Assembly: GCA_023415055.1 (NCBI GenBank)
Contig: JAEZLZ010000086.1
Location: 1 to 47,036 of the forward strand
DNA: 47,036 bases
Direction: 5' to 3'
From: Bacillota bacterium
Lineage (GTDB): Bacteria > Bacillota > Clostridia > Lachnospirales > Lachnospiraceae
Shown here: in pieces, positions 35,402 to 43,868 of the stretch
Position numbering within the stretch: the stretch's first letter is position 1
Layout: each line of letters starts with the position of its first letter
Notes under the pieces: generated by a model
What the model was told of the DNA's origin: nothing
What the model saw: the letters and a program-made list of their open reading frames with translations, nothing else
Databases searched by the model: none
Made by a program: the position numbers and the translations under genes

Positions 35402-36202
35402 ATGAGTAAATGGTCAGATATTACCATGTATGAGTTGTCGATCCCGATTGGTATTAATACACCGCCGTGGCCAACCTATGAACCGCTTCAGATGAAGTTC
35501 TTCAAACGCCTTTCTCCGAATGGAGCGAACGGTCAGCTGATTACCCACAGTAATCATGTCGGAACCCATCTGGACGGTCCTCTGCATTTTGATACCGCAG
35601 GGCGTGATATGGCTTCTCTGGAATTGACAAAGCTTTGCCATCCCGGTGTTGTTGTAGATTTGTCTGATCAGGCAGAGGATTTCGGAATCTATACACCCGA
35701 GGATATTGAAAAGAGAGTAGAGGTTAAGGAGGGGGATATCCTCATCATCAATACCGGTTATCATAAATATGGTTGGGATCAGCCCAACGCAGATGAGAAG
35801 CGCTATATGCTCCGCCATCCCGGACCCAGCTTAGATTTTATCAACTGGGTACGTGATAAGAAGCTTCGCTGGCTCGGAGTTGACTGCGGAAGTGCTGATC
35901 ATCCGATGAATACAAAGATTCGTGATTGGGAGCCGATGGAGGCTGCAAAATGCGATAAATTATTCCGGGAACGCTACGGAAAGAGTCTCGATGAGGTTTA
36001 TCCCTGGCCGGAACATTATCAGGCAATGCACATCGAACTCTTCTGCAAGCCTTATGAAGCTATTCATGCAGAATGTCTTGGCGGAGAGATTGATAAGCTC
36101 AGCAATAAGCGCATAGTGATTGGCTGCTTCCCTTGGAAGTTGGTTGATGGCGAAAGTTGTATTTCAAGAATAGTAGCTTTTGATGGGTTTGAAGATGTAT
36201 AA
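35402..36202 (+). CDS. Cyclase-family metal-dependent amide/ring hydrolase (kynurenine-formamidase-like)
   Basis: A 266-residue member of the PF04199 cyclase family, whose known members hydrolyse amide bonds (kynurenine formamidase, isatin hydrolase). The metal-site motif is complete: HVGTHLDGPLHF with His52, His56, Asp58 and His62. Further conserved parts are GDILIINTGYHKYGW, WLGVDCGSADHP and the C-terminal Glu/His segment EAIHAECLGG. GGAGG lies ahead of ATG 35402. Between the AllG-like gene and the molybdenum hydroxylase genes it is the best candidate for opening a lactam or imide ring after hydroxylation, producing an N-carbamoyl compound for the FdrA/AllG/AllH-like complex. The substrate is inference. 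Confidence 0.85.
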   Translation: MSKWSDITMYELSIPIGINTPPWPTYEPLQMKFFKRLSPNGANGQLITHSNHVGTHLDGPLHFDTAGRDMASLELTKLCHPGVVVDLSDQAEDFGIYTPEDIEKRVEVKEGDILIINTGYHKYGWDQPNADEKRYMLRHPGPSLDFINWVRDKKLRWLGVDCGSADHPMNTKIRDWEPMEAAKCDKLFRERYGKSLDEVYPWPEHYQAMHIELFCKPYEAIHAECLGGEIDKLSNKRIVIGCFPWKLVDGESCISRIVAFDGFEDV

Positions 36203-36250
36203 TATTGGTAATACGGTACAAGACGCATTAGGTCAGAATTAAATTCATAA

Positions 36251-36295
36251 GCGTGCTGCCGATCAGAGCTCGAAGCAGTCGGTCGGCAGTCACGC
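36251..36295 (+). promoter_or_regulatory. Intercistronic hairpin before the membrane-anchored unknown gene
   Basis: GCGTGCTGCCGA (36251-36262) pairs with TCGGCAGTCACGC (36283-36295) with one bulged base. No T-run follows; the ribosome binding site GGGGG of the next gene is 9 bases on. Confidence 0.6.
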
Positions 36296-36313
36296 CAAAA
36301 GAATGGGGGTAAT

Positions 36314-36898
36314 ATGGATAAGATATTGCCGATGTTACTGGTTGTGGGAATTGTTGTACTGATCTTTTGGATGTCAGCCCTCCGTGAGAAAAAAGTACAG
36401 GAATTTACCGATGAGTTCGCGAAAGCATTTATCGAAGCATCGGATCATATATTAGGTACCCTGACTGTAGTTGAACGGTTGAATTATACGATAGAGTCTA
36501 TGGCGGATCGTAAGGGAAGAGAAATCAAGGATAAAAAGAAGCTTCTGGTAAGACTTGCTCCGTTGGAGGAACAGCCGGAGGTTTTCAGGAATCTATTTCA
36601 GACCGGGATTGATGCTTATGTACTGGAACGATTTCAGACAATGCATATAAAGCGGGATGGCGCACAACTTTATCTCACCTCGATTAATATGATTGAGAAG
36701 AAATATAATTCGGCACTAAACCGTATCTATGATATCGCAAACATATCCTTTAGTGCCCTGAATAATTACACTGTAATTCGGACGATAGAAGATGTGGAGA
36801 ATTTTCAATTCTTTCTTTCAAAACAGGATTTTCTACGTAATACAACCCTAGCATCAATCATGAGCAGGGAAGCAAAAAGGAGTGCTATTTTAGGATAA
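36314..36898 (+). CDS. Membrane-anchored protein of unknown function
   Basis: A 194-residue protein that I do not recognise. A single N-terminal membrane helix (residues about 4-22, ILPMLLVVGIVVLIFWM) is followed by a charged, mainly helical soluble part, rich in Lys/Arg and Glu and with no Cys. There is no signal-cleavage motif, so it is probably anchored with the bulk in the cytoplasm. It lies between the cyclase-family gene and the hydroxylase FAD subunit gene on the same strand. It may help to hold the pathway enzymes at the membrane, but nothing in the sequence proves this. Confidence 0.65.
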   Translation: MDKILPMLLVVGIVVLIFWMSALREKKVQEFTDEFAKAFIEASDHILGTLTVVERLNYTIESMADRKGREIKDKKKLLVRLAPLEEQPEVFRNLFQTGIDAYVLERFQTMHIKRDGAQLYLTSINMIEKKYNSALNRIYDIANISFSALNNYTVIRTIEDVENFQFFLSKQDFLRNTTLASIMSREAKRSAILG

Positions 36899-37011
36899 AA
36901 AACAGATACAATTGAATACTTGTGAAATAGATTGTACTAAACAAAGCTGGAATGTTATATGCAGCATGTGGTTTCGTCATAGTGGTTAGATAGAACTGTT
37001 AGGAGGGTCAA

Positions 37012-37857
37012 ATGAGAGAATTCGAGTATTTGAGGCCGGAAACAGTAGAAGAAGCGGTTGCCCTTCGTGAAAAATACGAAGGATGTTCTGTTTTGCTGAA
37101 TGGTGGAACAGATATTGTAATTCAGCTTCGTGATCACCTTATCTCACCGGAGTTTGTGATTGATATTAAGCACATCCCTGGGCTTAAAAGTCTTACCTTT
37201 CATAAAGAGGATGGACTTTATATCGGGGCCTGTGTCACAATGAACGAACTTGGTGACAATGAAGACGTCAAAAAATACTATCCGTTCCTCCAGGAAGCAG
37301 CATACTCCGTGGGAAGTAAGCAAGTCCGTAATCGCGCAACCTTAGTAGGCAATATTGTGAATGCCTCTCCATTATGCGATACAGGGACACCTCTCTATGT
37401 ATGCGATGCAAAAGTATGTATCGCCGGAAAAGAAGGCGTACGGGAGATACCCATTTCGGAATTTATCACCTTTGTTAGAAAAACTGTAATACGACCGGAT
37501 GAAGTTGTTGTTGGAATTAAGGTCCCTTATACCGAAGGAGCAGAGGGTATCTTCACCAAGGTATCCAGAAGAAAGGAAGTTGACCTCTCCACAATTTGTG
37601 CTACCGTACTGAAGCTTAAGGACACTTATCGGATCGCCTTCGGAGCGGTCGCACCTACTCCAATTCGCCTGAAGAAGACAGAAGACCTGCTTAACAATAA
37701 TTTATTGACACCTGAGTTGATCGAGGAGGCTGCAAAGCTTGCACGGACAGAAGTGTCACCGATTACTGACGTCAGAGCCTCCAAGGAGTATCGTTTCGAT
37801 GTGGTTGAGGTTACCGTAAGGCGCAGCCTGGAACATTTTATGCAGGGAGGTGCGTAA
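37012..37857 (+). CDS. xdhB: Molybdenum hydroxylase FAD-binding subunit (xanthine dehydrogenase family)
   Basis: A 281-residue CoxM/XdhB-type FAD subunit of a three-subunit molybdenum hydroxylase. The FAD-binding segments are present: LLNGGTDIVIQLRD (about 28-41) and RNRATLVGNIVNASPLCDT (about 105-123). The C-terminal CO-dehydrogenase flavoprotein domain continues to the end. It accepts electrons from the 2Fe-2S subunit and passes them to NAD or another carrier. AGGAGGG precedes ATG 37012 and the stop lies just ahead of the next ATG. The order FAD, FeS, Mo is that of many clostridial clusters. Confidence 0.93.
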   Translation: MREFEYLRPETVEEAVALREKYEGCSVLLNGGTDIVIQLRDHLISPEFVIDIKHIPGLKSLTFHKEDGLYIGACVTMNELGDNEDVKKYYPFLQEAAYSVGSKQVRNRATLVGNIVNASPLCDTGTPLYVCDAKVCIAGKEGVREIPISEFITFVRKTVIRPDEVVVGIKVPYTEGAEGIFTKVSRRKEVDLSTICATVLKLKDTYRIAFGAVAPTPIRLKKTEDLLNNNLLTPELIEEAAKLARTEVSPITDVRASKEYRFDVVEVTVRRSLEHFMQGGA

Positions 37858-37858
37858 C

Positions 37859-38347
37859 ATGAAATACAAGGTGAACTTCTTTATTAACGAGGACCCGGTG
37901 GAGCTTTATGTAGACGCAAACCGAACCATGCTTAATGTACTGCGTGAGGAACTAAACTTAACCGGCACGAAGGAAGGTTGTGGGGCCGGTGAATGCGGCG
38001 CATGTACAGTGATCGTTGACGGTAAGCCTTTGAATGCCTGCCTGGTGTTAGCTCCTGAACTTGACGGAATGCATATTACAACGATTGAAGGGCTTAGTAA
38101 GGATGGAGAGTTGTCGGAGCTGCAAAAACAATTTATTAAGCATTCTGCTCTTCAGTGCGGCTTTTGTACGCCCGGCTTTATTATGTCCGGAACTGCACTT
38201 TTACAGGAAAATCCGCATCCCACCAGAGAAGATATCAAGACGGCAATTGTCGGCAATCTCTGCAGATGTACCGGTTATACCCGGATTATAGAAGCAATCG
38301 AAGAGACGGCTGAGATACTTGGGGGAGGTGGGCAGGAATGGAATTAA
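37859..38347 (+). CDS. xdhC: Molybdenum hydroxylase 2Fe-2S subunit (xanthine dehydrogenase family)
   Basis: A 162-residue CoxS/XdhC-type protein. Plant-type 2Fe-2S cluster ligands are Cys41, Cys46, Cys49 and Cys61 (GCGAGECGACTV, NACL). The second cluster uses Cys100, Cys103, Cys135 and Cys137 (QCGFCTPG, LCRCTGY). It carries electrons from the molybdenum centre to FAD. The start at ATG 37859 has GGGAGG 8 bases ahead; the in-frame GTG at 37850 overlaps that site. Its last 10 bases overlap the molybdenum subunit gene. Confidence 0.95.
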   Translation: MKYKVNFFINEDPVELYVDANRTMLNVLREELNLTGTKEGCGAGECGACTVIVDGKPLNACLVLAPELDGMHITTIEGLSKDGELSELQKQFIKHSALQCGFCTPGFIMSGTALLQENPHPTREDIKTAIVGNLCRCTGYTRIIEAIEETAEILGGGGQEWN

Positions 38348-40668
38348 AACATGTCGGTAAATCCTACGATCGTAAAGATGCGATTATGAAAGTCACCGGT
38401 GCGGCAGAATATGTGGATGATATTCGGCTGCCAAGAATGCTCTATGCCCAGTGTGTGAGAAGTCCGTATGCACATGCCAGAATCCTATCCATAGACACCT
38501 CGGAGGCAGAGAGACTACCGGGGGTAAGGTGCGTGATTACCGGTGAGGAGTATCCAAATCGTGCCGGACTTTATCTGGAGGACCGGTATTTTATGGCTAA
38601 GGTCGGCGATACCGCCAAATATATGGGTGAGGCAGTTGCAGCGGTTGCAGCGGAGACACCGGAGATTGCCAGACAGGCATGTGATCTGATTAAGGTGGAA
38701 TACGAAGAGCTTCCGGCAGTCACAAATGCGGTGGAAGGAATGAAACCGGAGGCTCCTTTGATTCATCCTGATTTGCATACCTATAAGGTGGCTCCAATCT
38801 TTTTTCCGGAGAAGGGAACGAACATTTCTCATCACTATGTTTTACGAAAGGGAGATGCCAAGAAGGCATTTGAAGAGGCGGATTATATCTTCGAGAATAC
38901 CTTCTATGTTCCGCATGTACAGCATGTTCCGTTGGAACCTCATGCAACGATTGCAAAATATGAAGCCAATGGAAAGCTGACAGTCTGGTCAAGCTGCCAG
39001 TCACCTTATGCAGTACGACAGGCCTTGTCCGTAGCATTTGATATGCCCCTCAATAAAATAAGAGTTGTTTCTCCCACGGTTGGTGGTGGTTTCGGCTCGA
39101 AGGCAGGAACGACACTGGAGGGAATTGTCATCCCGCTTGCGAAGCACTGTAAGGGACGTCCGGTAAAACTGGTATATTCCCGAGAGGATGAATTTGTGAA
39201 TGCTTATGTTCGTCAGGGAATGCATGCCAAGATTAAGGCCGGAGTACGTAAGGATGGTAAGATCACTGCCCTACACAATGAATTCATCTGGGATGGCGGA
39301 GCCTATACCGAATATGGTGTTAACATAACTAAGGCCGGAGGATGGGCATCTGCCGGACCCTATGACATTGATCATGTTTGGACGGACAGCTATTGTGTAT
39401 ACACCAATCATCCGGTCGGAGGACCTTATCGTGGCTTTGGTATGTGTGAGATCCATTTTGCAATCGAACAGAATATGGATATGATTGCCGAGAAATTAGG
39501 AATATCACCGGTAGAGATACGACGATTGAACGGAATAAAACCGGGGGGCTTTACCGGTATGGGAGAGAAGATGGAGGTAGCAGGTCTTCTTGATTGTATT
39601 GATCAGGTAGTAAAGGAAATTGAATACGATAAGCCGAGTGAACCGGCCGGACCACATAAGATCAGGGCGAAGGGAATCGCAGCAGGATGGAAATCACCTT
39701 CGATGCCAACAAATGCGGGATCTTCTGCAATAATTCGTATGAATGAAGATGGTACCTTCTTTCTTCTCAGCAGTGCACAGGAGATCGGACAGGGGTCTTC
39801 CACAGTTCTGGTTCAGATCGCAGCAGAGGTTCTGTCGGTATCCCCGGATAAGATTACCTTCTGCTCAGGAGATACCGACGTCACTCCTTATGAATGGCAG
39901 ACTGTTGCAAGCCGTACAACCTATTGTGCAGGCAATGCAGTAAAATTGGCCGCGGAGGACCTGATCGACAAGGTGCTGGATTTGGCGCAGCTCAAAATGG
40001 GTGCGGTAAAGCGTGATCTTGAATTTATGGATGGCTATGTAGTACATAAAATTTATCGTGATAAAAAGCTTCCGATCTCTGATTTTGCACTTGGGGTTTC
40101 CTTTGATGACGGTAGCGGCTACGGTGGTCCTGCCATTGGAGTCGGATCCTTCACATTGGAGAACAACATTAAGACCGATAAGAAGACCGGTGTTGCAGTA
40201 CATCATCCGGCAGCCTTCTGGACGATGGGTGTGAATGGCTGCGAGGTTGAGATTGATACCGATACGGGAGCCTGTAAGGTGCTTAAGATGGTATCCTGCT
40301 TTGATGCAGGAAAGGTGATAAATCCGACATTATTTGCGACACAGAGTGAAGGCGCAATGGTTCAGGCTCTGGGTACAGCGCTTTTAGAGGAGCTAAAGCT
40401 AAAGGATGGTAAGGTGCTGAATAAGAGCTTTGTTGACTACAAGATTCCTACGGTGGACGATGCTCCAGAGCTGATTGTACGATATGTAGAACATGCTGAG
40501 CCGACAGGACCTTATGGTGCGCGTGGTGTAGGGGAACCGCTCATGGTTCCGGGAGCACCGTGCATTGCAAATGCCATATATAATGCAATCGGAGTACGTT
40601 TCCATAGGATGCCGATTACTTCGGAAGATATACTCAAAGCCCTGAAGGAAAAGGGAGGTAGAGAGTGA
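38338..40668 (+). CDS. xdhA: Molybdenum hydroxylase catalytic subunit (xanthine dehydrogenase family)
   Basis: A 776-residue molybdopterin-binding subunit. It has the a/b-hammerhead domain (about 17-125), then the molybdenum-binding domains: GGGFGSKAG, GGPYRGFG (362-368), QEIGQGSSTVLVQIAAEVL, and the C-terminal GARGVGEP with Glu733, the probable catalytic base. The enzyme hydroxylates a carbon next to a ring nitrogen, using water as the oxygen source. Family members act on xanthine, nicotinate, purine or pyrimidine rings; the sequence alone does not fix the substrate. The usual Gln after the RGFG motif of xanthine dehydrogenases is not present (RGFGMCE), which gives room for a different substrate. 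The gene overlaps the 2Fe-2S subunit gene. Confidence 0.94.
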   Translation: MELKHVGKSYDRKDAIMKVTGAAEYVDDIRLPRMLYAQCVRSPYAHARILSIDTSEAERLPGVRCVITGEEYPNRAGLYLEDRYFMAKVGDTAKYMGEAVAAVAAETPEIARQACDLIKVEYEELPAVTNAVEGMKPEAPLIHPDLHTYKVAPIFFPEKGTNISHHYVLRKGDAKKAFEEADYIFENTFYVPHVQHVPLEPHATIAKYEANGKLTVWSSCQSPYAVRQALSVAFDMPLNKIRVVSPTVGGGFGSKAGTTLEGIVIPLAKHCKGRPVKLVYSREDEFVNAYVRQGMHAKIKAGVRKDGKITALHNEFIWDGGAYTEYGVNITKAGGWASAGPYDIDHVWTDSYCVYTNHPVGGPYRGFGMCEIHFAIEQNMDMIAEKLGISPVEIRRLNGIKPGGFTGMGEKMEVAGLLDCIDQVVKEIEYDKPSEPAGPHKIRAKGIAAGWKSPSMPTNAGSSAIIRMNEDGTFFLLSSAQEIGQGSSTVLVQIAAEVLSVSPDKITFCSGDTDVTPYEWQTVASRTTYCAGNAVKLAAEDLIDKVLDLAQLKMGAVKRDLEFMDGYVVHKIYRDKKLPISDFALGVSFDDGSGYGGPAIGVGSFTLENNIKTDKKTGVAVHHPAAFWTMGVNGCEVEIDTDTGACKVLKMVSCFDAGKVINPTLFATQSEGAMVQALGTALLEELKLKDGKVLNKSFVDYKIPTVDDAPELIVRYVEHAEPTGPYGARGVGEPLMVPGAPCIANAIYNAIGVRFHRMPITSEDILKALKEKGGRE

Positions 40669-40764
40669 TAGACCGATGATAAGGTTACGATAGCTATAAA
40701 CTCAGGTTGTTATTTTCTTTGGTAAAAATGTATGGACAATATTATTATGGGAGCAGTTTATTTA

Positions 40765-40793
40765 TTGTCTGATGTGCTATGCAAAAATATTAT
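40765..40793 (+). promoter_or_regulatory. Candidate promoter for the UraA-type permease gene
   Basis: TTGTCT (40765-40770), a 17-base spacer, TATTAT (40788-40793), 63 bases upstream of ATG 40856. This would let the permease be expressed apart from the hydroxylase genes. Confidence 0.4.
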
Positions 40794-40855
40794 GTGTTGA
40801 GGAAAGGAGCGTATTGGAGCATTCTGAATAAGAATGACTTCATACAGGTTATCTT

Positions 40856-42148
40856 ATGGAGAAAAAGGTTGAAGGTATCTATGATGGTTTTAAGGAACTT
40901 GGAACCGGTAAAATGATGATACTAGGACTCCAACATGTGTTTGCTATGTTTGGCGCAACTGTACTCGTACCCCTGCTTACCGGACTAAGTGTTTCGGTTA
41001 CGCTGTTTGCAGCGGGTATTGCAACGATTTGGTTCTTCTTCATTACAAAAAGAAAAGTTCCCATTTTCCTCGGCTCATCTTTTGCATTCTTAGGTGCGTT
41101 TGCCTCAGTTGCAAACGGTGATCCGGAGAAACTGCCTTATGCAACCGGCGGTGTTGTTTGTGCCGGTCTCGTTTATGTTGTTTTGGCAGCCTTATTTGCG
41201 ATCTTCGGTCCCAAGAAGGTTATGAAGCTATTTCCGCCTGTGGTAACCGGTCCGATCATTATCTTAATTGGACTTATCTTGGCACCGACCGCGGTGAGCA
41301 GTGCCTCAGGGAATTGGATCCTTGCAATTATTGCAATTGCAATTGTTATATGTGTAAATCTATTTGGAAAAGGAATGTTGAAGCTAATACCAATTCTTTG
41401 CGGTATTCTAGGCGCTTATGTGATTGGTTGTATTATTACCTTGATCAATCCTAATTTCCTTGGACTTAGCTGGATCGATTTCTCTAATCTGAAGGGTGTA
41501 TCGATACTTAGTGTTCCTCCGTTCATGCTTCCGAAATTCGAGATCTCGGCAATAGTAACCTTCGTGGTAGTTTCTGTTGCTGCGATTGTAGAGCATATCG
41601 GAGATATCGCTGCAATCGGTGCTACCTGTGGTAAGAATTTTATCGCAGATCCCGGTCTTACCAGAACCTTATTGGGTGATGGTATTGGAACCTCCATGGC
41701 AGGTGTCATCGGCGGTCCTGCGAATACTACTTATTCGGAGAATACCGGTGTTGTTGCATTAACGAAGGTCTATGATCCTAAGGTAATGTTTATTGCTGCT
41801 TGTATTGCGATTCTGGTTTCCTTTATCTCTATTTTTGATGCATTTATTAATACGATCCCCTGGTCGATCATCGGAGGTATATCAATTGTTTTGTACGGAA
41901 TGATTTCGGCAACCGGTGTACGTACTATTGTTGTGAATCATATTGATTTTACGAACATGAGAAATATCATTATTATGGCACTGATTCTTGTGTGCGGCCT
42001 CGGATTTAATTCCTATCCGATTCAGATCCCTCTGGGCACGGCTACTCTTCAGTTTGGGGGTCTTGCTTCCGCAGCAATCATAGGGATTATAGTCAATGCC
42101 ATATTACCGGGCAAAGATTATGAGTTTAATATGGATGAAATACAATAA
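40856..42148 (+). CDS. Nucleobase:cation symporter, NCS2 family (UraA-like uracil/xanthine permease)
   Basis: A 430-residue membrane permease with about 12-14 spans. LQHVFAMFGATVLVPLLTG at the start and GGPANTTYSENTGVVALTK in the middle are the two substrate-site helices of the UraA subgroup (uracil, and in some members xanthine); the second matches the uracil type better than the PbuX-type xanthine permeases. A conserved VEHIGDIAAIG segment provides the Glu that co-transports a proton. It is located after the molybdenum hydroxylase genes, so it probably imports the nucleobase-like substrate of the pathway. The ribosome binding site is weak. Confidence 0.9.
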   Translation: MEKKVEGIYDGFKELGTGKMMILGLQHVFAMFGATVLVPLLTGLSVSVTLFAAGIATIWFFFITKRKVPIFLGSSFAFLGAFASVANGDPEKLPYATGGVVCAGLVYVVLAALFAIFGPKKVMKLFPPVVTGPIIILIGLILAPTAVSSASGNWILAIIAIAIVICVNLFGKGMLKLIPILCGILGAYVIGCIITLINPNFLGLSWIDFSNLKGVSILSVPPFMLPKFEISAIVTFVVVSVAAIVEHIGDIAAIGATCGKNFIADPGLTRTLLGDGIGTSMAGVIGGPANTTYSENTGVVALTKVYDPKVMFIAACIAILVSFISIFDAFINTIPWSIIGGISIVLYGMISATGVRTIVVNHIDFTNMRNIIIMALILVCGLGFNSYPIQIPLGTATLQFGGLASAAIIGIIVNAILPGKDYEFNMDEIQ

Positions 42149-42261
42149 AATAATAAGTCGGGGATAAGTGAAGAACCCTTGTAGAAGATAGAATTTGTTT
42201 GGATGCAGAATCAACCTGAATTTATAGTTTCATGATACTTGATCATAGGAAGGAATAGCCT

Positions 42262-42295
42262 GCAGGCTTGTTTGTGAAGCTACAAACGAGCCTGC
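42262..42295 (+). promoter_or_regulatory. Hairpin between permease and YcxB-like genes
   Basis: GCAGGCTTGTTTGT (42262-42275) pairs with ACAAACGAGCCTGC (42282-42295), with one G-T pair and a 6-base loop. It is followed by GATTATTCATGAGG, not a T-run, so it is a weak terminator or an mRNA element ahead of the next ribosome binding site. Confidence 0.5.
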
Positions 42296-42317
42296 GATTA
42301 TTCATGAGGAGAATTCT

Positions 42318-42842
42318 ATGGATTATCATAAGAGCTTTGAAGTTGGTAAGAAGGACAATGAACGTTTTAATCTATACAGTATGAAGAGTAAAACTATCCG
42401 GATGAGCAGCATGGTGTTTCTTGTGATTACCTTCATGATTACACTTACGCAGCTGACCAGAGGCAGGCAACTACTCGATGCCGTTTTGAGCGGTTCCGGT
42501 TACGGTGCCGCCGGCATATTATTTTTTACCGCCTTTAACTACTTATTAGTCAAACTGAGATTAGCATTATTCTACAGAAAAGGCAGTATAAAGCCCTTCC
42601 AACAGCAGATAGAGCTGAATGACCGTGGGCTTCATGCAAAAACGGAGAACGGTTCGGTGCAATTAACCTATGATCAAATCCGTGGAGTTCGTGAGACGAA
42701 GCATGCATTTTATATTTTTGTTACCACAGAGCATGTTTATGTATTTCCGAAGGATCAGATGACCGGAAAGGAGGAATACCTGCAGGTAAGGAATATCTTA
42801 AAGACGGGAATTCCCATGGAACGAATGAAATTAATGGCTTGA
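42318..42842 (+). CDS. YcxB-like membrane protein
   Basis: A 174-residue protein with two membrane helices (about 31-48 and 60-80, MVFLVITFMITLTQL and GAAGILFFTAFNYLLV) and a C-terminal YcxB-like domain. The latter reads IELNDRGLHAKTENGSVQLT, then FYIFVTTEHVYVFPK, a pattern seen in YcxB proteins of Firmicutes. Function unknown. GAGGAG precedes ATG 42318. A hairpin upstream and a terminator downstream suggest it is a single gene. Confidence 0.75.
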   Translation: MDYHKSFEVGKKDNERFNLYSMKSKTIRMSSMVFLVITFMITLTQLTRGRQLLDAVLSGSGYGAAGILFFTAFNYLLVKLRLALFYRKGSIKPFQQQIELNDRGLHAKTENGSVQLTYDQIRGVRETKHAFYIFVTTEHVYVFPKDQMTGKEEYLQVRNILKTGIPMERMKLMA

Positions 42843-42910
42843 GCTTCCTGAGATACTTGATATCATACAACACGGAGAACAAATATAAAACATAGAATAT
42901 GAGAGGAAAG

Positions 42911-42970
42911 AAAAGGATGACAAGCATCCCCCGACTGCTATGCGGAGATGCCTGGTCATCCTTTATTGTA
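42911..42970 (-). terminator. Terminator of the superoxide dismutase gene, possibly bidirectional
   Basis: AAAGGATGAC (42912-42921) pairs with GTCATCCTTT (42955-42964), with inner pairs continuing through AAGCATC/GATGCCT. On the - strand it is followed by TTTTCTTTCC. It lies between convergent genes and could end both. Confidence 0.75.
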
Positions 42971-42982
42971 TGAGCTTAATAC

Positions 42983-43609
42983 TTAATTTGCTTTTACTTT
43001 CGAATAATTTTGCGCAACCACGTCCCAGTTTACTAATTCTAAGAATGCCTTGATGTAGTCAGCACGAAGATTCTTATATTTCAGATAATAAGCGTGCTCC
43101 CAAACATCAATACCAAGGATGGGTAACCAGCCTTCGTCCCTCTCTATGATGGTATTATCCTGGTTGGGGCTGGAGGAAACTTTAAGCTCTCCCTTTTTAT
43201 TGGCAGATAGCCATGACCAGCCTGATCCAAATCTGGTTGCTCCGGCAGCAGCTAATTTCTCCTTCAAGGCTGCAAAATCACCGAACACTTTTGTTACCTG
43301 TTCTGCCAGCTCACCCGTTGGCACACTGCTTCCACCGGGCTGAAGTGTTGCAAAATACAGGTTATGGTTATAATAACCACCCCCGTTATTTCTTAATGCT
43401 GCCCGTAAGCTATCATCAGTGATGCTGTCAAGGCTTCTGAATAGTTCTTCGATGGTTAAATGGGACAACTCCGGTGCTTTTTCCAGTGCTGCATTTAGGT
43501 TGTTGGTATAAGCAGCATGATGCTTTGTATAATGGGTTACCATAGTGAGCTCATCAATGTGAGGCTCCAATGCGTTAAAATTATAATTAAGTTCGATTTG
43601 TTTAAACAT
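42983..43609 (-). CDS. sodA: Superoxide dismutase (Fe/Mn family)
   Basis: A 208-residue Fe/Mn superoxide dismutase, which converts superoxide to hydrogen peroxide and oxygen in the cytoplasm. Metal ligands are present: His in THYTKHHAAY, His in NGGGYYNHNLYF, and Asp/His in GIDVWEHAYYLKY. The sequence GSGWSWL is the family signature. A Tyr stands where many members have His or Trp before Asn-His (YYNH); this does not affect the ligands. The start at 43609 (ATG on the complement) has AAGGAG about 10 bases ahead; the longer frame to 43786 is not family sequence. It is the only clear - strand gene in the window and an unusual but not rare gene in a strict anaerobe. Confidence 0.95.
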   Translation of the reverse strand: MFKQIELNYNFNALEPHIDELTMVTHYTKHHAAYTNNLNAALEKAPELSHLTIEELFRSLDSITDDSLRAALRNNGGGYYNHNLYFATLQPGGSSVPTGELAEQVTKVFGDFAALKEKLAAAGATRFGSGWSWLSANKKGELKVSSSPNQDNTIIERDEGWLPILGIDVWEHAYYLKYKNLRADYIKAFLELVNWDVVAQNYSKVKAN

Positions 43610-43806
43610 AATTGATACACTCCTTTTCGTATAGAAAATTATAAATTTGAAACAATTAGATTGTACTAAATATTTATTTGTGATATCATTATTGCATAAG
43701 AAAAACAAAATTGCAATAGTAAAGTGACAATTTTGTTTTAAATAAAAAATTAACAATAAATTCATACAAAACAATGCAAAATACACAAAATTTATGGCAC
43801 AATTTG

Positions 43807-43868
43807 GCTAAACGTGTAATACGCTCAAGAAATATCGAGGTATTCGAAAGCCTTTCACAGACGTTAGC
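43807..43868 (+). promoter_or_regulatory. Possible three-way junction RNA element
   Basis: The outer stem GCTAA/CGT (43807-43815, one bulge) pairs with ACGTTAGC (43861-43868). Inside are two hairpins: AATAC-CTC with GAG-GTATT (43818-43844) and GAAAG-C-CTTTC (43846-43856); the last has a loop of one base and would open at its tip. I could not match it to purine, FMN, c-di-GMP or Mn riboswitches. Confidence 0.3.

Noticed and set aside
40669..40855. Purine riboswitch before the UraA-type permease
   Set aside because: No conserved TATA/TACC junction blocks with flanking P2/P3 stems are seen.
43610..43786. N-terminal extension of superoxide dismutase
   Set aside because: The upstream part of the frame is AT-rich and not family sequence; the ATG at 43609 has a good ribosome binding site and gives the normal length.
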